Origin: Bdellovibrionaceae bacterium UBA2339
Lineage (GTDB): Bacteria; Bdellovibrionota; Bdellovibrionia; Bdellovibrionales; JAMPXM01
DNA: 26,704 nt
Assembly (NCBI GenBank): GCA_002344785.1
Contig: DDUL01000055.1
Location: 44,236-70,939, forward strand
Direction of reading: 5' to 3'
The position numbers and the translations under genes are program-made. This document shows positions 1 through 7,495 of the stretch, one piece after another; the stretch's first letter is position 1; each line of letters opens with the position of its first letter. The notes below the pieces were generated by a model, which saw only the letters and a program-made list of their open reading frames with translations, was not told the origin of the DNA and did no database searches.

Positions 1-572
1 ACGGCACCACTCAGACTCGTCATAGCCAACGCGCCTATGGAAGTCGGCACCGCTCGATGTGCGGCGAGATTTTTAAGTCGCAAGAGATACGGCATCATCA
101 CCACGCCACCGGAAAGACCCGTAAAGCCACTCACAAGGCCCGCGCCCAAGCCGACGATCGGGTCCCAAATGCGACGCGCTTCAAACTTCGATTTCGGTCG
201 AAACAGCACACTTTGCAGACCCATGATGGCGACCGCTGTACCGAAACTCAGCTGCAAAATGGCTTCACTCACCCAGCCCGTCGCCCGCGCCGCAAAGGCC
301 GCACCCAGCACCGAGCCCGCCGCGATGCTGGCCGATCGGGAAGGCGCCATCGTGCCGTTGCGAAAAGATCGAAACGCATTGAAGAGCGCGATCGGCGTCA
401 TCGTCACGAGACTTGTGGCAATTGTCTCACGTGTGGTGAGCGTCACCACCAGCGGCAACAGCGGCACGATCACAACGCCGCCGCCAAAACCGAACAAGGT
501 TTGCGTGAAGCCAAACAAAAGTCCGACCGAGAGCAAACCTGCAATCGTCATCGGATCCGTGATCAACTCCAT
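1..572 (-). CDS. TauE/SafE-family membrane exporter, C-terminus cut by window edge
   Basis: Starts at ATG 572-570 and stays open to base 1, giving 190 codons of a gene whose 3' end lies outside the window. The protein is strongly hydrophobic. Near residue 22 it carries FGFGGGVVIVPLL, and near residue 140 a second copy-like GFTGLSGGVVMMPYLL. This duplicated G-rich/VP motif is typical of the TauE/SafE (DUF81) family, whose members are proposed to export sulfite or organosulfonates or to move other small anions. The start overlaps the stop of the upstream endonuclease-like gene by 10 bases, so the two are probably translationally coupled and co-transcribed with the zinc-ribbon gene. The family call is secure, but the substrate cannot be read from the sequence. 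Confidence 0.85.
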   Translation of the reverse strand, partial: MELITDPMTIAGLLSVGLLFGFTQTLFGFGGGVVIVPLLPLVVTLTTRETIATSLVTMTPIALFNAFRSFRNGTMAPSRSASIAAGSVLGAAFAARATGWVSEAILQLSFGTAVAIMGLQSVLFRPKSKFEARRIWDPIVGLGAGLVSGFTGLSGGVVMMPYLLRLKNLAAHRAVPTSIGALAMTSLSGA

Positions 573-1576
573 CGCACCATCACTCCAAAATGATCGCTGG
601 CACAAAAACCTTCCGCATTAGGTCGGTCAAACACCAGCTGTGCCCGCGCGGTCGCGCGAGCCAATTCACCCTTCGCCCAGAGATAGTCGATTCGCCGAGG
701 CCGATCGTCAAAGGCTCGATACAGTTTTTGCAACTCAGGATTGCCAAATGTCGGGAGCGGAAATTCAAAATCCGCTTGCAATTTGTGATTGGCAAAATTT
801 CGCGTGGCATCCCAAGTCGGCTCCGCCGCTCCCCGAGCCGCATGCAAATCCAACCAGCCCTGCGCGGCCAAGCCCTTGGCGACCACACCTTCCGGCGGCG
901 AATTCAGATCGCCTCCGATGAGGATCGAGTCCACGGGGCGACGTCGCTCCACTCGATCGACAAATTCCAAAAGACGATCCAACTCGAGCAATCGCCGATC
1001 CCTCGCCTCAGCCAATGCGACCTCAAGGCGCTCCAGTTCAGTTTGGTGAACTCGTCCGTCGGCATGGGCCTCGCGCAGAAGTTCACGCAAAATTGGCGTA
1101 GCTTCAAACCCATGATGCAAGTGTGTGTTGATCACCAAGATTCGGCCGCGGTCGGGATGATCCACCCAAGCCGCGATGGCCGAGCGAATTTCGCCGAGAT
1201 GCAAAGAAAAGCGCGCACCACTGAACCCAACGCCCGAGAGTTGCAGACTTTCGGAGTCGACAAGTCGAACACGGGAACTGAACAGCAATCCCAATCCCGT
1301 CGATAAATTCTCAGGAAGTCCTCGACCAAAGAACTTCACTCCGGCTTGGTCATGGCGAATGAGGATGCGACCGCCCAGTTTTCGCCTCAGCTCCAGGGCC
1401 CGTGTTTCGAGCGGATTGAGTTCTTGGAGGAGGACCAGATCCGCTTGGCGCGCGCTCAGTTCTTCGAGAATCATTTGCCAGCGAACTTCGCGTCGGGCCG
1501 AATTCTCAAATTCCCGAAAACGAACATGGCCTCGTCCCGCGAGGCCATGCCACACATTCATGGTGAGAGCGATCAT
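563..1576 (-). CDS. Endonuclease/exonuclease/phosphatase (EEP) family hydrolase
   Basis: This 337-aa protein has the full EEP (DNase I-like) set of motifs: TMNVWHG at the N-terminus, LLQELNP with the metal-binding Glu near residue 52, INTHLHHG, GGDLNSPP, a DYLWAKG strand and the terminal SDHFGVMV with its catalytic Asp-His pair. The family hydrolyses phosphodiester or phosphomonoester bonds in nucleic acids, sphingolipids or inositides, and the true substrate here is unknown. No signal peptide is visible, so it is probably cytoplasmic. It starts 3 nt after the stop of the zinc-ribbon gene and overlaps the TauE-like gene by 10 nt, so it is the middle gene of a three-gene operon. The fold and intact active site are confident; the role is not. 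Confidence 0.88.
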   Translation of the reverse strand: MIALTMNVWHGLAGRGHVRFREFENSARREVRWQMILEELSARQADLVLLQELNPLETRALELRRKLGGRILIRHDQAGVKFFGRGLPENLSTGLGLLFSSRVRLVDSESLQLSGVGFSGARFSLHLGEIRSAIAAWVDHPDRGRILVINTHLHHGFEATPILRELLREAHADGRVHQTELERLEVALAEARDRRLLELDRLLEFVDRVERRRPVDSILIGGDLNSPPEGVVAKGLAAQGWLDLHAARGAAEPTWDATRNFANHKLQADFEFPLPTFGNPELQKLYRAFDDRPRRIDYLWAKGELARATARAQLVFDRPNAEGFCASDHFGVMVRWS

Positions 1577-1579
1577 AGG

Positions 1580-2131
1580 TTATCCGCGATTGTGCACCAG
1601 AGGTTTCACGCCTTCGACAAAGGCCACTTCGATGCGATCGCTGGATGCCGAGGTCACAAAGCCCAGACCAAACTTGGCGTGCTGAATCGCATTGGCCACT
1701 TCGAAACGAGCACTAATTTTGTAAGGAATCACTTTGGCCGTGCCGATCTGATTCTTAAGCGTCTCATACTGCTTTTCGTATTCGGCGCGCAGATCAGCTT
1801 CTTTCTTTGCGGCGACTTCGGCTTTCTTTTCGGCGAGGGCCACGCGGCGCTTTTCATTGGCGGCCTTTAGGCCATCCAGGTTGCGTGGCTTTTTCTCTTT
1901 CGGCTCTTTGGCACCCTTGGCTTTCGCTGTCGGTGCAGCACCTTCGTTTGCCGATTCATCGCTCATATCTTCTCCCACTCGAAGAGTTTTAGAACGCCCG
2001 CAAACTTCGCATTTGGCCTTAGCCGCCAAGTTACTGATGTGGGCAATGACTTTGAAGAAACGTTCGGCATCGCAATTTCCGCAAACCAGGGGGATGCTGC
2101 GAGCCACGGCCGGAAGAGTCTCTAGACGCAT
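1580..2131 (-). CDS. Hypothetical zinc-ribbon protein with basic linker and UvrD-C/Tudor-like C-terminus
   Basis: This 183-aa protein has three visible parts. Residues 15-48 hold two Cys pairs (CGNC and CEVC) that look like a zinc ribbon. Residues 55-120 are Lys/Ala/Glu-rich and probably helical or disordered. Residues 137-183 contain IQHAKFGLGFVTSAS and IEVAFVEGVKPLVH. This matches the pattern 'H-x-x-F-G-x-G-x-V ... I-x-V-x-F-x-x-G-x-K-x-L' of small SH3/Tudor-like barrels such as the UvrD C-terminus (my inference). The domain order suggests a nucleic-acid or RNA-polymerase contact protein. AAGG lies only 3 nt before the ATG, so the RBS is weak. It is the first gene of the operon with the EEP hydrolase and TauE-like exporter. 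Confidence 0.7.
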   Translation of the reverse strand: MRLETLPAVARSIPLVCGNCDAERFFKVIAHISNLAAKAKCEVCGRSKTLRVGEDMSDESANEGAAPTAKAKGAKEPKEKKPRNLDGLKAANEKRRVALAEKKAEVAAKKEADLRAEYEKQYETLKNQIGTAKVIPYKISARFEVANAIQHAKFGLGFVTSASSDRIEVAFVEGVKPLVHNRG

Positions 2132-2392
2132 AGACCTTAACTTTACCCTGATTTTTGCTCGGTCGTCACGGCAAGATGCTGAAGCGACTGTGAAGATTTC
2201 GCCCTGGCCTTGCGAGCTTCCGGTGCTGGCCTTCTGTCGAGCGAAGACTCCATGGGGTTATAGCCAAAGGCCGCTGTGTAAAAGCTGTCGACCTTGGCTC
2301 ACGGCGTCGCCTTTGAGCCGAGTTTGTGTCACACCCTGAATCCCAAGCGAGACATCCCGCCCGCGAATCACTCTCGAGCCCAGCTCAGAGTC

Positions 2393-2398
2393 AGGAGG
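2393..2398 (+). promoter_or_regulatory. Shine-Dalgarno AGGAGG deciding the start of the secreted protein
   Basis: Perfect AGGAGG with 5-nt spacing to ATG 2404. It favours this start over the in-frame ATG at 2326, and the shorter protein then begins with a clean signal peptide. Confidence 0.75.
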
Positions 2399-2403
2399 AC
2401 TTC

Positions 2404-2904
2404 ATGACCCCATTTCCAGTGCGTGGCCCCAGTGTTCGCAATGTGATTCAAACCTGCGCCGGCGCGCTGAGCGCCGCCATCGCGATCTTCGCGACCACAG
2501 CTGCCTTGGCTCTGCCGACGGCGGTCTACGAGCGCTTTGATTGCCGAACGAACACTCCCATGCATGATGGCGTTCACCACACGGTGAGTTTTCTCTTGGC
2601 CGACTTCGATAAACCAAAAAAAGTCGACGCCGTCTACGACGACAACATTATGCCGGCGATCAAGTCCGCACCGCAGGGCTCGCAACTGCAATTCTTGTTT
2701 GATAACGGCCGCGTGCAATTCACTCGCGATCGCCTGGTGATTGATGGCGACGCCGACGGCTTTGTGCTGGTGAAACTGCATCTTTACAAAACATCCAACT
2801 ACACGCGCGGCTTTGTGCGAGTGGATGACATTTCAGGTGTGACGGTCGATGACTATGCGACCATCACCTGCCGTCGCCAAACTGTGAGTAGCCCACAGCT
2901 GTAA
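2404..2904 (+). CDS. Small secreted protein of unknown function
   Basis: The ATG at 2404 is chosen because a perfect AGGAGG (2393-2398) lies 5 nt upstream; an upstream in-frame ATG at 2326 has no such site. The 166-aa product begins with a signal peptide: a short n-region with Arg, a hydrophobic stretch near residues 20-35, and probable cleavage after ALA before LPTAVYERF. The mature part is about 130 residues, polar, rich in Asp and beta-branched residues, with one Cys near each end (FDCRT and ITCRR) that could form a disulfide in the periplasm. I recognise no family. It stands alone on the plus strand between two minus-strand operons and ends just before a terminator-like hairpin. Confidence 0.72.
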   Translation: MTPFPVRGPSVRNVIQTCAGALSAAIAIFATTAALALPTAVYERFDCRTNTPMHDGVHHTVSFLLADFDKPKKVDAVYDDNIMPAIKSAPQGSQLQFLFDNGRVQFTRDRLVIDGDADGFVLVKLHLYKTSNYTRGFVRVDDISGVTVDDYATITCRRQTVSSPQL

Positions 2905-2917
2905 TTCGCAAATTCAA

Positions 2918-2947
2918 AGGGCCGAATCCGCTTGTGCACTCGGCCCT
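2918..2947. terminator. Probable bidirectional terminator hairpin
   Basis: AGGGCCGA (2918-2925) and TCGGCCCT (2940-2947) form a perfect 8-bp GC-rich stem with a 14-nt loop between two convergent genes (stop at 2904 on plus, stop at 2964 on minus). On the minus strand the stem is followed by a T-rich TTTGAATTT; on the plus strand there is no U-tract. It therefore fits termination of the lepB operon better than of the secreted protein gene. Confidence 0.55.
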
Positions 2948-2963
2948 GACTTCAATCCCCAAA

Positions 2964-3653
2964 TCAATTCAAACCCGAAAAGAATCGCTGCCATTGCACG
3001 CGCTCTTCGTTCGCGCCGCCAAAATCAAACGACATCAAAATTCCAAACGCTCTGCCAATCAACAGCTCGCGCGGCACAAGTCCCCAGAATCGGCTGTCTT
3101 GGCTATTGTCGCGATTGTCGCCCAACATGAGATACTCACCTTCGCCCACCACAAAGCTTTGCGTCGGCAGTTTGGGAGCCAAGCGCAGGCGTTGCACGAA
3201 AAATTTCTTGTCGCCCATCACCTCGGGGTAAGTTGCCGTGGCTCGCTCAAAGTCCTCAGTCAGTTCTTCGAGTCTTGCGGTCATCTCGCCATTGAGCTTC
3301 ACAAGCCCGTCATCGACCTGAATTTCATCGCCCGGAATGCCGATCAAACGCTTGATCATCACTTTGCCGTCAGAAGGATTCACAAACACGACGATGTCAC
3401 CCCGCTGAGGCTCGCCGAGGCGAAACAGCGAAGTGTTCATCAATGGAAGCTTGAAGTCATAGGCGACGCGATTGACCAACACCCGATCGCCCACGATCAA
3501 GGTGGGGATCATCGAGCCCGAAGGAATCAAATATTGATTCACGATCGAGCCACGCACAAACAGGATGACCGCCAAGGCGATGAGCAGTCCCCGATTGACT
3601 CGAAAGAACTCACGAAGCTGATACTTGAAGCCCGACTTTTCCGTTTGCGACAC
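2964..3653 (-). CDS. lepB: Signal peptidase I
   Basis: This 229-aa inner-membrane serine protease removes signal peptides from exported proteins. One N-terminal membrane segment (about residues 22-40) is followed by IPSGSMIPTL with the catalytic Ser47, then VMIKRLIGIPGDEI with the general-base Lys101, and later the GDNRDNSQDSRFWG box. All conserved boxes are present in order. The start is a GTG at 3653, supported by AAAGGAT (3660-3666) 6 nt upstream and lying across the stop codon of the preceding gene. It is the last gene of the fumC-LOG-unknown-lepB operon, with only 4 nt between it and the unknown gene. The many exported proteins in this window would be its substrates. Confidence 0.96.
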   Translation of the reverse strand: MSQTEKSGFKYQLREFFRVNRGLLIALAVILFVRGSIVNQYLIPSGSMIPTLIVGDRVLVNRVAYDFKLPLMNTSLFRLGEPQRGDIVVFVNPSDGKVMIKRLIGIPGDEIQVDDGLVKLNGEMTARLEELTEDFERATATYPEVMGDKKFFVQRLRLAPKLPTQSFVVGEGEYLMLGDNRDNSQDSRFWGLVPRELLIGRAFGILMSFDFGGANEERVQWQRFFSGLN

Positions 3654-3657
3654 GATG

Positions 3658-4566
3658 TTATCCTTTGATGCGTTTGCGACGATACACGGTCAACGGCTCG
3701 CCAATTTGTTTTTGAAGAGTCTGTGCGCCGTCGATGTAAAACGGCCCTTCTTGCGCCTCAAGGCGACGTTGAAAACTGATCAACGAGTCTTCACGCGTGG
3801 GATGCACGTCAAAACCGGCGGGCTCATAGTGATGGCCAAAGTCGCGCGCTTCCTTTTTGCGGAAAAACTCGCCCCAGATCCGCGTGTCGACTTCAACACG
3901 GTAGGTGAGCGTATGCGCGTAGGAGTGCACGGGCGTGTAAGCCGTCAGCACTTCGAAGTCCCCATAGTGCGCATGCAAACGCACCGACGGCGAAGTCCAT
4001 TGGGTCATGCCACAACAAGTTCTGACGTTCGCGTGCCAAAGCCCGAAGGCCTTCGAGACAAACCCAATCCCATGATACTGAAGTTCCTTGGGTAGGATCG
4101 AGTTCACGGAGCAAAGATTGTGCGCCACCCACTCGCCTTTATCAGACATTGTCGGAATGATGATGAAAAGTGACAGAGGCGTCCACTCCTCGTCGCGCAC
4201 GGCTTGATCTGTCCCCACATCCAAAATCTCGCGAGTCTGCATCGGGAGTGAGGCCGTTCTTGCCGCAAATCCGGCAACAAATCCCGGTACGATGGCGCAA
4301 TCGTAGAAAACCCATCGAGGCATGGCCATGCCGCTCGGACCAAAGGCCTTCGTCTCGAGCGTGAGAATGCGATCTGCGAACTTCACTTGATCCATTTCAA
4401 GCGGATTCTTCAGAATCGGCGCATGTCGGAACCAATCCAGTTCGTGATGCAAACTTCCCGGATGGTGAATCGCATTTTCTGGTCGAACAAAAACATAAGG
4501 ACGGATGTTGTCGTCTTTGAGCCAAGCCAAGCGCGGATTGTCGTGAATCGGATGCGAAGCCGTCAT
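3658..4566 (-). CDS. Unrecognised 302-aa protein in the fumC-lepB operon
   Basis: I recognise no family. The protein is soluble, with no signal peptide or membrane segment, and is unusually rich in His, Trp and Phe. Visible features are a His-rich N-terminal patch (ENAIHHPGSLHHELDWF), a Gly/Ala-rich hydrophobic stretch (VPGFVAGFAA, about residues 94-103), a central HNLCSVNSILP, the Cys-pair segment NVRTCCGMTQWTSP, and a basic C-terminus ending RRKRIKG. Its ATG overlaps the stop of the LOG gene as ATGA, and its stop is 4 nt before the lepB start, with the lepB SD inside its last codons. Translation of the three is therefore probably coupled. His/Cys richness might mean a metalloenzyme, but no canonical motif supports that. 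Confidence 0.85.
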   Translation of the reverse strand: MTASHPIHDNPRLAWLKDDNIRPYVFVRPENAIHHPGSLHHELDWFRHAPILKNPLEMDQVKFADRILTLETKAFGPSGMAMPRWVFYDCAIVPGFVAGFAARTASLPMQTREILDVGTDQAVRDEEWTPLSLFIIIPTMSDKGEWVAHNLCSVNSILPKELQYHGIGFVSKAFGLWHANVRTCCGMTQWTSPSVRLHAHYGDFEVLTAYTPVHSYAHTLTYRVEVDTRIWGEFFRKKEARDFGHHYEPAGFDVHPTREDSLISFQRRLEAQEGPFYIDGAQTLQKQIGEPLTVYRRKRIKG

Positions 4567-5162
4567 GATGATTCTTTCTGGCCAGGCGTTGTTGGTGAAG
4601 CCTTCGCCCGGTGCGCTCTGGTTAACTCAGCACCAATCCGATCGATGGCTTCGACGCCGTTCCGAACCACTTCATAGAGCGATAGATTCTCACGGCGAAT
4701 CACACGTTGCTCGACAAGTTCCTCGAAGACGGACAATGTCGAATTCCAAAAGCCATTGAGATTCACAAACACAATCGGCTTATCGCCGAGCTCACCGAGG
4801 ACCTTCCAGGTGATCACTTCAAGCGCCTCGTCCAAAGTTCCGAAGCCGCCAGGATAAATCACAAAGGCATCGCTTTCACGAATGAACCAACGCTTTCGCT
4901 CAAAAAGATCGTCAACAACGGCCAGCTCATTGAGCCCCGTATGCCCAACTTCGGAATTCTGCAGGCCCTTGGTGATGCAGCCCCGCGCGACCACACCGGC
5001 GCGAAGCGCGTGGTCGGCAAAAATTCCCATCAGACCGACGCGTCCACCGCCATACAGAAACTCGCCACTTCGACTCTTCAGCGCCGAAATGAAGTGCGGC
5101 ACATCCGCTTCGATTCGCGGGTCTAGGCCATCGGATGCTGAGCAGAACACGCAAATTTTCAT
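4563..5162 (-). CDS. LOG-family nucleotide 5'-monophosphate phosphoribohydrolase (TIGR00730-type)
   Basis: This 199-aa protein starts with CVFCSASDG, has FLYGGGRVGLMG around residue 40, and carries the defining PGGFGTLDE motif near residues 104-112, with the upstream RKRWF also typical. LOG-family proteins cleave cytokinin riboside or other nucleoside monophosphates to the free base and ribose 5-phosphate. Older annotations call them lysine decarboxylases, which is not supported by activity. The core is complete and the last ~20 residues form a polar tail. The ATG overlaps the fumC stop as ATGA, and its own stop overlaps the next gene's ATG in the same way. No strong SD precedes it, so coupling to fumC translation is likely. 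Confidence 0.92.
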   Translation of the reverse strand: MKICVFCSASDGLDPRIEADVPHFISALKSRSGEFLYGGGRVGLMGIFADHALRAGVVARGCITKGLQNSEVGHTGLNELAVVDDLFERKRWFIRESDAFVIYPGGFGTLDEALEVITWKVLGELGDKPIVFVNLNGFWNSTLSVFEELVEQRVIRRENLSLYEVVRNGVEAIDRIGAELTRAHRAKASPTTPGQKESS

Positions 5163-6553
5163 TTTCGGATTGGCCCCAGCATGTCCTCAGGCCGCACCAA
5201 TTGATCAAATTTTTCCGGCGGCAGCAGGTTGAGCTTCTGAGCCGCGTCTTTGAGCGTGGTGTCGTTTTCATGCGCGTACTTTGCGACCTTTGCCGCGTTG
5301 TCATAGCCAATATGCGGGTTCAAAGCCGTGACGAGCATCAGCGAATTTTCAAGATGCCGCTTCACCTGCGCCCGATTGACCTCGATCCCTGCCACGCAAT
5401 GTTCGTCAAACGACACGCAGGCATCGGCGATCAGTCGAATCGACTTGAGCACATTGTGCACGATCACAGGCTTAAAGACGTTCAGTTCAAAGTGGCCGTT
5501 CATTCCACCCACTGCGACAGCCATGTCATTTCCCACAACCTGGGCACAAACCATGGTCATGGCTTCACTCTGCGTGGGATTCACTTTACCCGGCATGATG
5601 CTGGAGCCAGGTTCATTGGCTGGCAAATTCAATTCACCGATGCCGGAGCGCGGGCCACTGCCGAGCAGACGAATGTCGTTGGCGATTTTCATCAGCGCGC
5701 AAGCCGTCGTCTTGAGCGAACCGCTCAATTCCACCAAAGGATCATGCGAGGCCAAGGCCGCAAACTTATTCGGCGCGCTCACAAAAGGAAGCTGAGTTTC
5801 TTGAGCAATCCGAGCCGCCGCTTTCACGGCGAATTCGGGATGCGTGTTGAGGCCGGTGCCGACGGCTGTACCACCAAGAGCCAACTCATAAACATGACTG
5901 AGGTTTCGCTCAAGGCGCACCAAGCACTGATCCAGCTGAGTCACATAGCCTGAAAACTCCTGACCGAGCGTCAAGGGTGTGGCGTCCATGAGATGCGTTC
6001 GCCCGATCTTGACGATGTCTTTGAACTCGGTCGATTTTTTGGCCAAAGCATCGCGAAGCTGTTTCACCGATGGCAAGAGCAAGTGTCGCACTTGCTCCGC
6101 CACTGCAATGTGCATGGCGGTCGGAAACGTATCGTTGGAAGACTGCGCTTTGTTGACGTCGTCATTGGGATGCACACCCTTGGTGCCTCGCTGCCCGCCC
6201 ATGATCTCAATCGCGCGATTGGCGATGACTTCATTCGAGTTCATATTCGTCTGCGTGCCGCTTCCCGTCTGCCAAACCACCAGCGGAAATTCGTCGTCCC
6301 AACGACCTTCGATGACCTCGTCGCAGGCTTTGACAATCGCCTCGCCCTTGTCTTTGGCCAGCAATCCAAGCTCCATGTTGGTGAGTGCCGCGCATTTTTT
6401 CAAAATTCCCAACGCGCGAATCATTTCTCGCGGAAAGCGATCGCCACCGATTTTGAAGTGCTCCAGCGATCTTTGTGTCTGCGCGCCCCAGAGGCGATGA
6501 GCCGGCACTTTGATTTCTCCCATGGAGTCTTTTTCAACGCGAAACTCAGCCAT
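5159..6553 (-). CDS. fumC: Fumarate hydratase class II
   Basis: This enzyme interconverts fumarate and L-malate in the TCA cycle as a cytoplasmic tetramer without an iron-sulfur cluster. Starting at ATG 6553 gives 464 aa, close to the ~467 of E. coli FumC. This start has AAGGAG (6560-6565) 6 nt upstream; a longer frame from 6592 would add 13 unlikely residues. Diagnostic segments are WQTGSGTQTNMNSNEV, KAQSSNDTFPTAMH, GRTHLMDATPLTLGQE and the fumarase/aspartase signature GSSIMPGKVNP, which holds the catalytic Ser. It is the head of an overlapping operon with LOG, the unknown 302-aa gene and lepB, and follows the SDR gene by only 25 nt. Confidence 0.97.
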   Translation of the reverse strand: MAEFRVEKDSMGEIKVPAHRLWGAQTQRSLEHFKIGGDRFPREMIRALGILKKCAALTNMELGLLAKDKGEAIVKACDEVIEGRWDDEFPLVVWQTGSGTQTNMNSNEVIANRAIEIMGGQRGTKGVHPNDDVNKAQSSNDTFPTAMHIAVAEQVRHLLLPSVKQLRDALAKKSTEFKDIVKIGRTHLMDATPLTLGQEFSGYVTQLDQCLVRLERNLSHVYELALGGTAVGTGLNTHPEFAVKAAARIAQETQLPFVSAPNKFAALASHDPLVELSGSLKTTACALMKIANDIRLLGSGPRSGIGELNLPANEPGSSIMPGKVNPTQSEAMTMVCAQVVGNDMAVAVGGMNGHFELNVFKPVIVHNVLKSIRLIADACVSFDEHCVAGIEVNRAQVKRHLENSLMLVTALNPHIGYDNAAKVAKYAHENDTTLKDAAQKLNLLPPEKFDQLVRPEDMLGPIRK

Positions 6554-6559
6554 CACATT

Positions 6560-6565
6560 CTCCTT
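6560..6565 (-). promoter_or_regulatory. Shine-Dalgarno AAGGAG deciding the fumC start
   Basis: AAGGAG on the minus strand, 6 nt before ATG 6553. It selects this codon over the in-frame start 39 nt upstream and gives a protein of normal family length. Confidence 0.75.
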
Positions 6566-6578
6566 CGATTCGTCGAAA

Positions 6579-7421
6579 TCACTTGCGATCAAAAAATAGC
6601 GCCCCAGCTTGCGCCTGAGGCATCAAAATCATTTCATGTACGTTGACGTGCGCTGGGCGATTGCAACTCCACACGATGGCGTCGGCGATGTCGCGAGGCT
6701 GCAAGGCCTCGACACCCGCGTAGACCTGCGCCGCCTTAGGCGCATCGCCTTTAAAGCGGACCAAACTGAAATCACTCTCCACCATGCCGGGTTCGATATT
6801 GGTCACTCGAACTCTGTGTCCCATCAGATCTAAGCGAAGTCCTTCGGAGAAAAGTCGCACGGCCGCTTTAGTGGCACCGTAAACCGCCCCGCCCGCGTAC
6901 ATCCAAATTCCTGTGACACTGCCGATGTTCACCACGTGACCAGAACTCTGGATCAGTTGCGGTAGCGCCAGTCGAGTCACTTGCACGAGGCCGCGCAAGT
7001 TAGTGTCGAGCATTTGCTGAATGTCGAGCCACGAGGAATCTTGCAGAGCTTGGCGCTCAAGCGCGAGTCCCGCATTGTTGATCAAGTGCGATAGGCCTCG
7101 AAGTTTATCCGCATGCACTTTGAAGAATTCATCGACGGACTCGACATTCCCCACGTCGAGCTGCGAGCATTCGACCGCCGAAGCGCCAAGATCACGACAT
7201 CGTTCCGCGATCTCGCGCAGCTTCGCCTCTCGACGCGCGACCAAGATCAGCGAAGCTCCTTGCGCGGCAAAGGCCTCAGCCGTCGCCGCGCCAATACCAG
7301 AGGACGCGCCGGTGATGAGCACCTTGGCGCCAGCCAACGGGGAGCGGTTTGGTGTGGACGAAGCGACTTGATGGACGGCCATGGATGCGCCAGCTTCACC
7401 GCAACACGAAGCGAGGGTCAA
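6579..7421 (-). CDS. Short-chain dehydrogenase/reductase (SDR, YdfG-like)
   Basis: A classical SDR of up to 280 aa. It has the nucleotide-binding GASSGIGAATAEAF, NNAGLALERQ, the catalytic Ser in NIGSVTG and the YGATK active-site Tyr/Lys, followed by IEPGMVESDF. Arg residues after the second strand (VARREAK) suggest NADP(H) preference. The overall pattern resembles YdfG-type 3-hydroxy acid/serine dehydrogenases, but the substrate is not determined. The start is ambiguous. TTG 7421 has GAGGAG (7425-7430) just upstream, while ATG 7382 gives a 267-aa protein with a weaker site. It lies 25 nt upstream of fumC on the same strand and may share its transcript. The gene is divergent from the EVE-domain gene. 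Confidence 0.9.
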   Translation of the reverse strand: MTLASCCGEAGASMAVHQVASSTPNRSPLAGAKVLITGASSGIGAATAEAFAAQGASLILVARREAKLREIAERCRDLGASAVECSQLDVGNVESVDEFFKVHADKLRGLSHLINNAGLALERQALQDSSWLDIQQMLDTNLRGLVQVTRLALPQLIQSSGHVVNIGSVTGIWMYAGGAVYGATKAAVRLFSEGLRLDLMGHRVRVTNIEPGMVESDFSLVRFKGDAPKAAQVYAGVEALQPRDIADAIVWSCNRPAHVNVHEMILMPQAQAGALFFDRK

Positions 7422-7428
7422 GTTCTCC

Positions 7429-7441
7429 TCGCGACTCGCGA
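7429..7441. promoter_or_regulatory. 13-bp palindrome in the SDR/EVE divergent region
   Basis: TCGCGA-C-TCGCGA is a perfect palindrome around one central base. It lies in the short divergent region next to the SD of the SDR gene and upstream of the EVE gene. The position fits an operator, but such GC-rich palindromes also occur by chance; no -35/-10 pair could be assigned confidently. Confidence 0.25.
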
Positions 7442-7495
7442 ATTCCTCACTTCAACGCTTGGCGCAAGACGCCGAATCCGCTACAAGTTGCGGGC

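Noticed and set aside
590..1306. 238-codon plus-strand frame
   Set aside because: Lies antisense to the EEP hydrolase, whose full motif set is intact; no family features in the plus frame.
2294..2321. Hairpin upstream of the secreted protein gene
   Set aside because: The stem is short with a G-U pair, has no U-tract, and no plus-strand gene lies upstream to terminate; probably chance.
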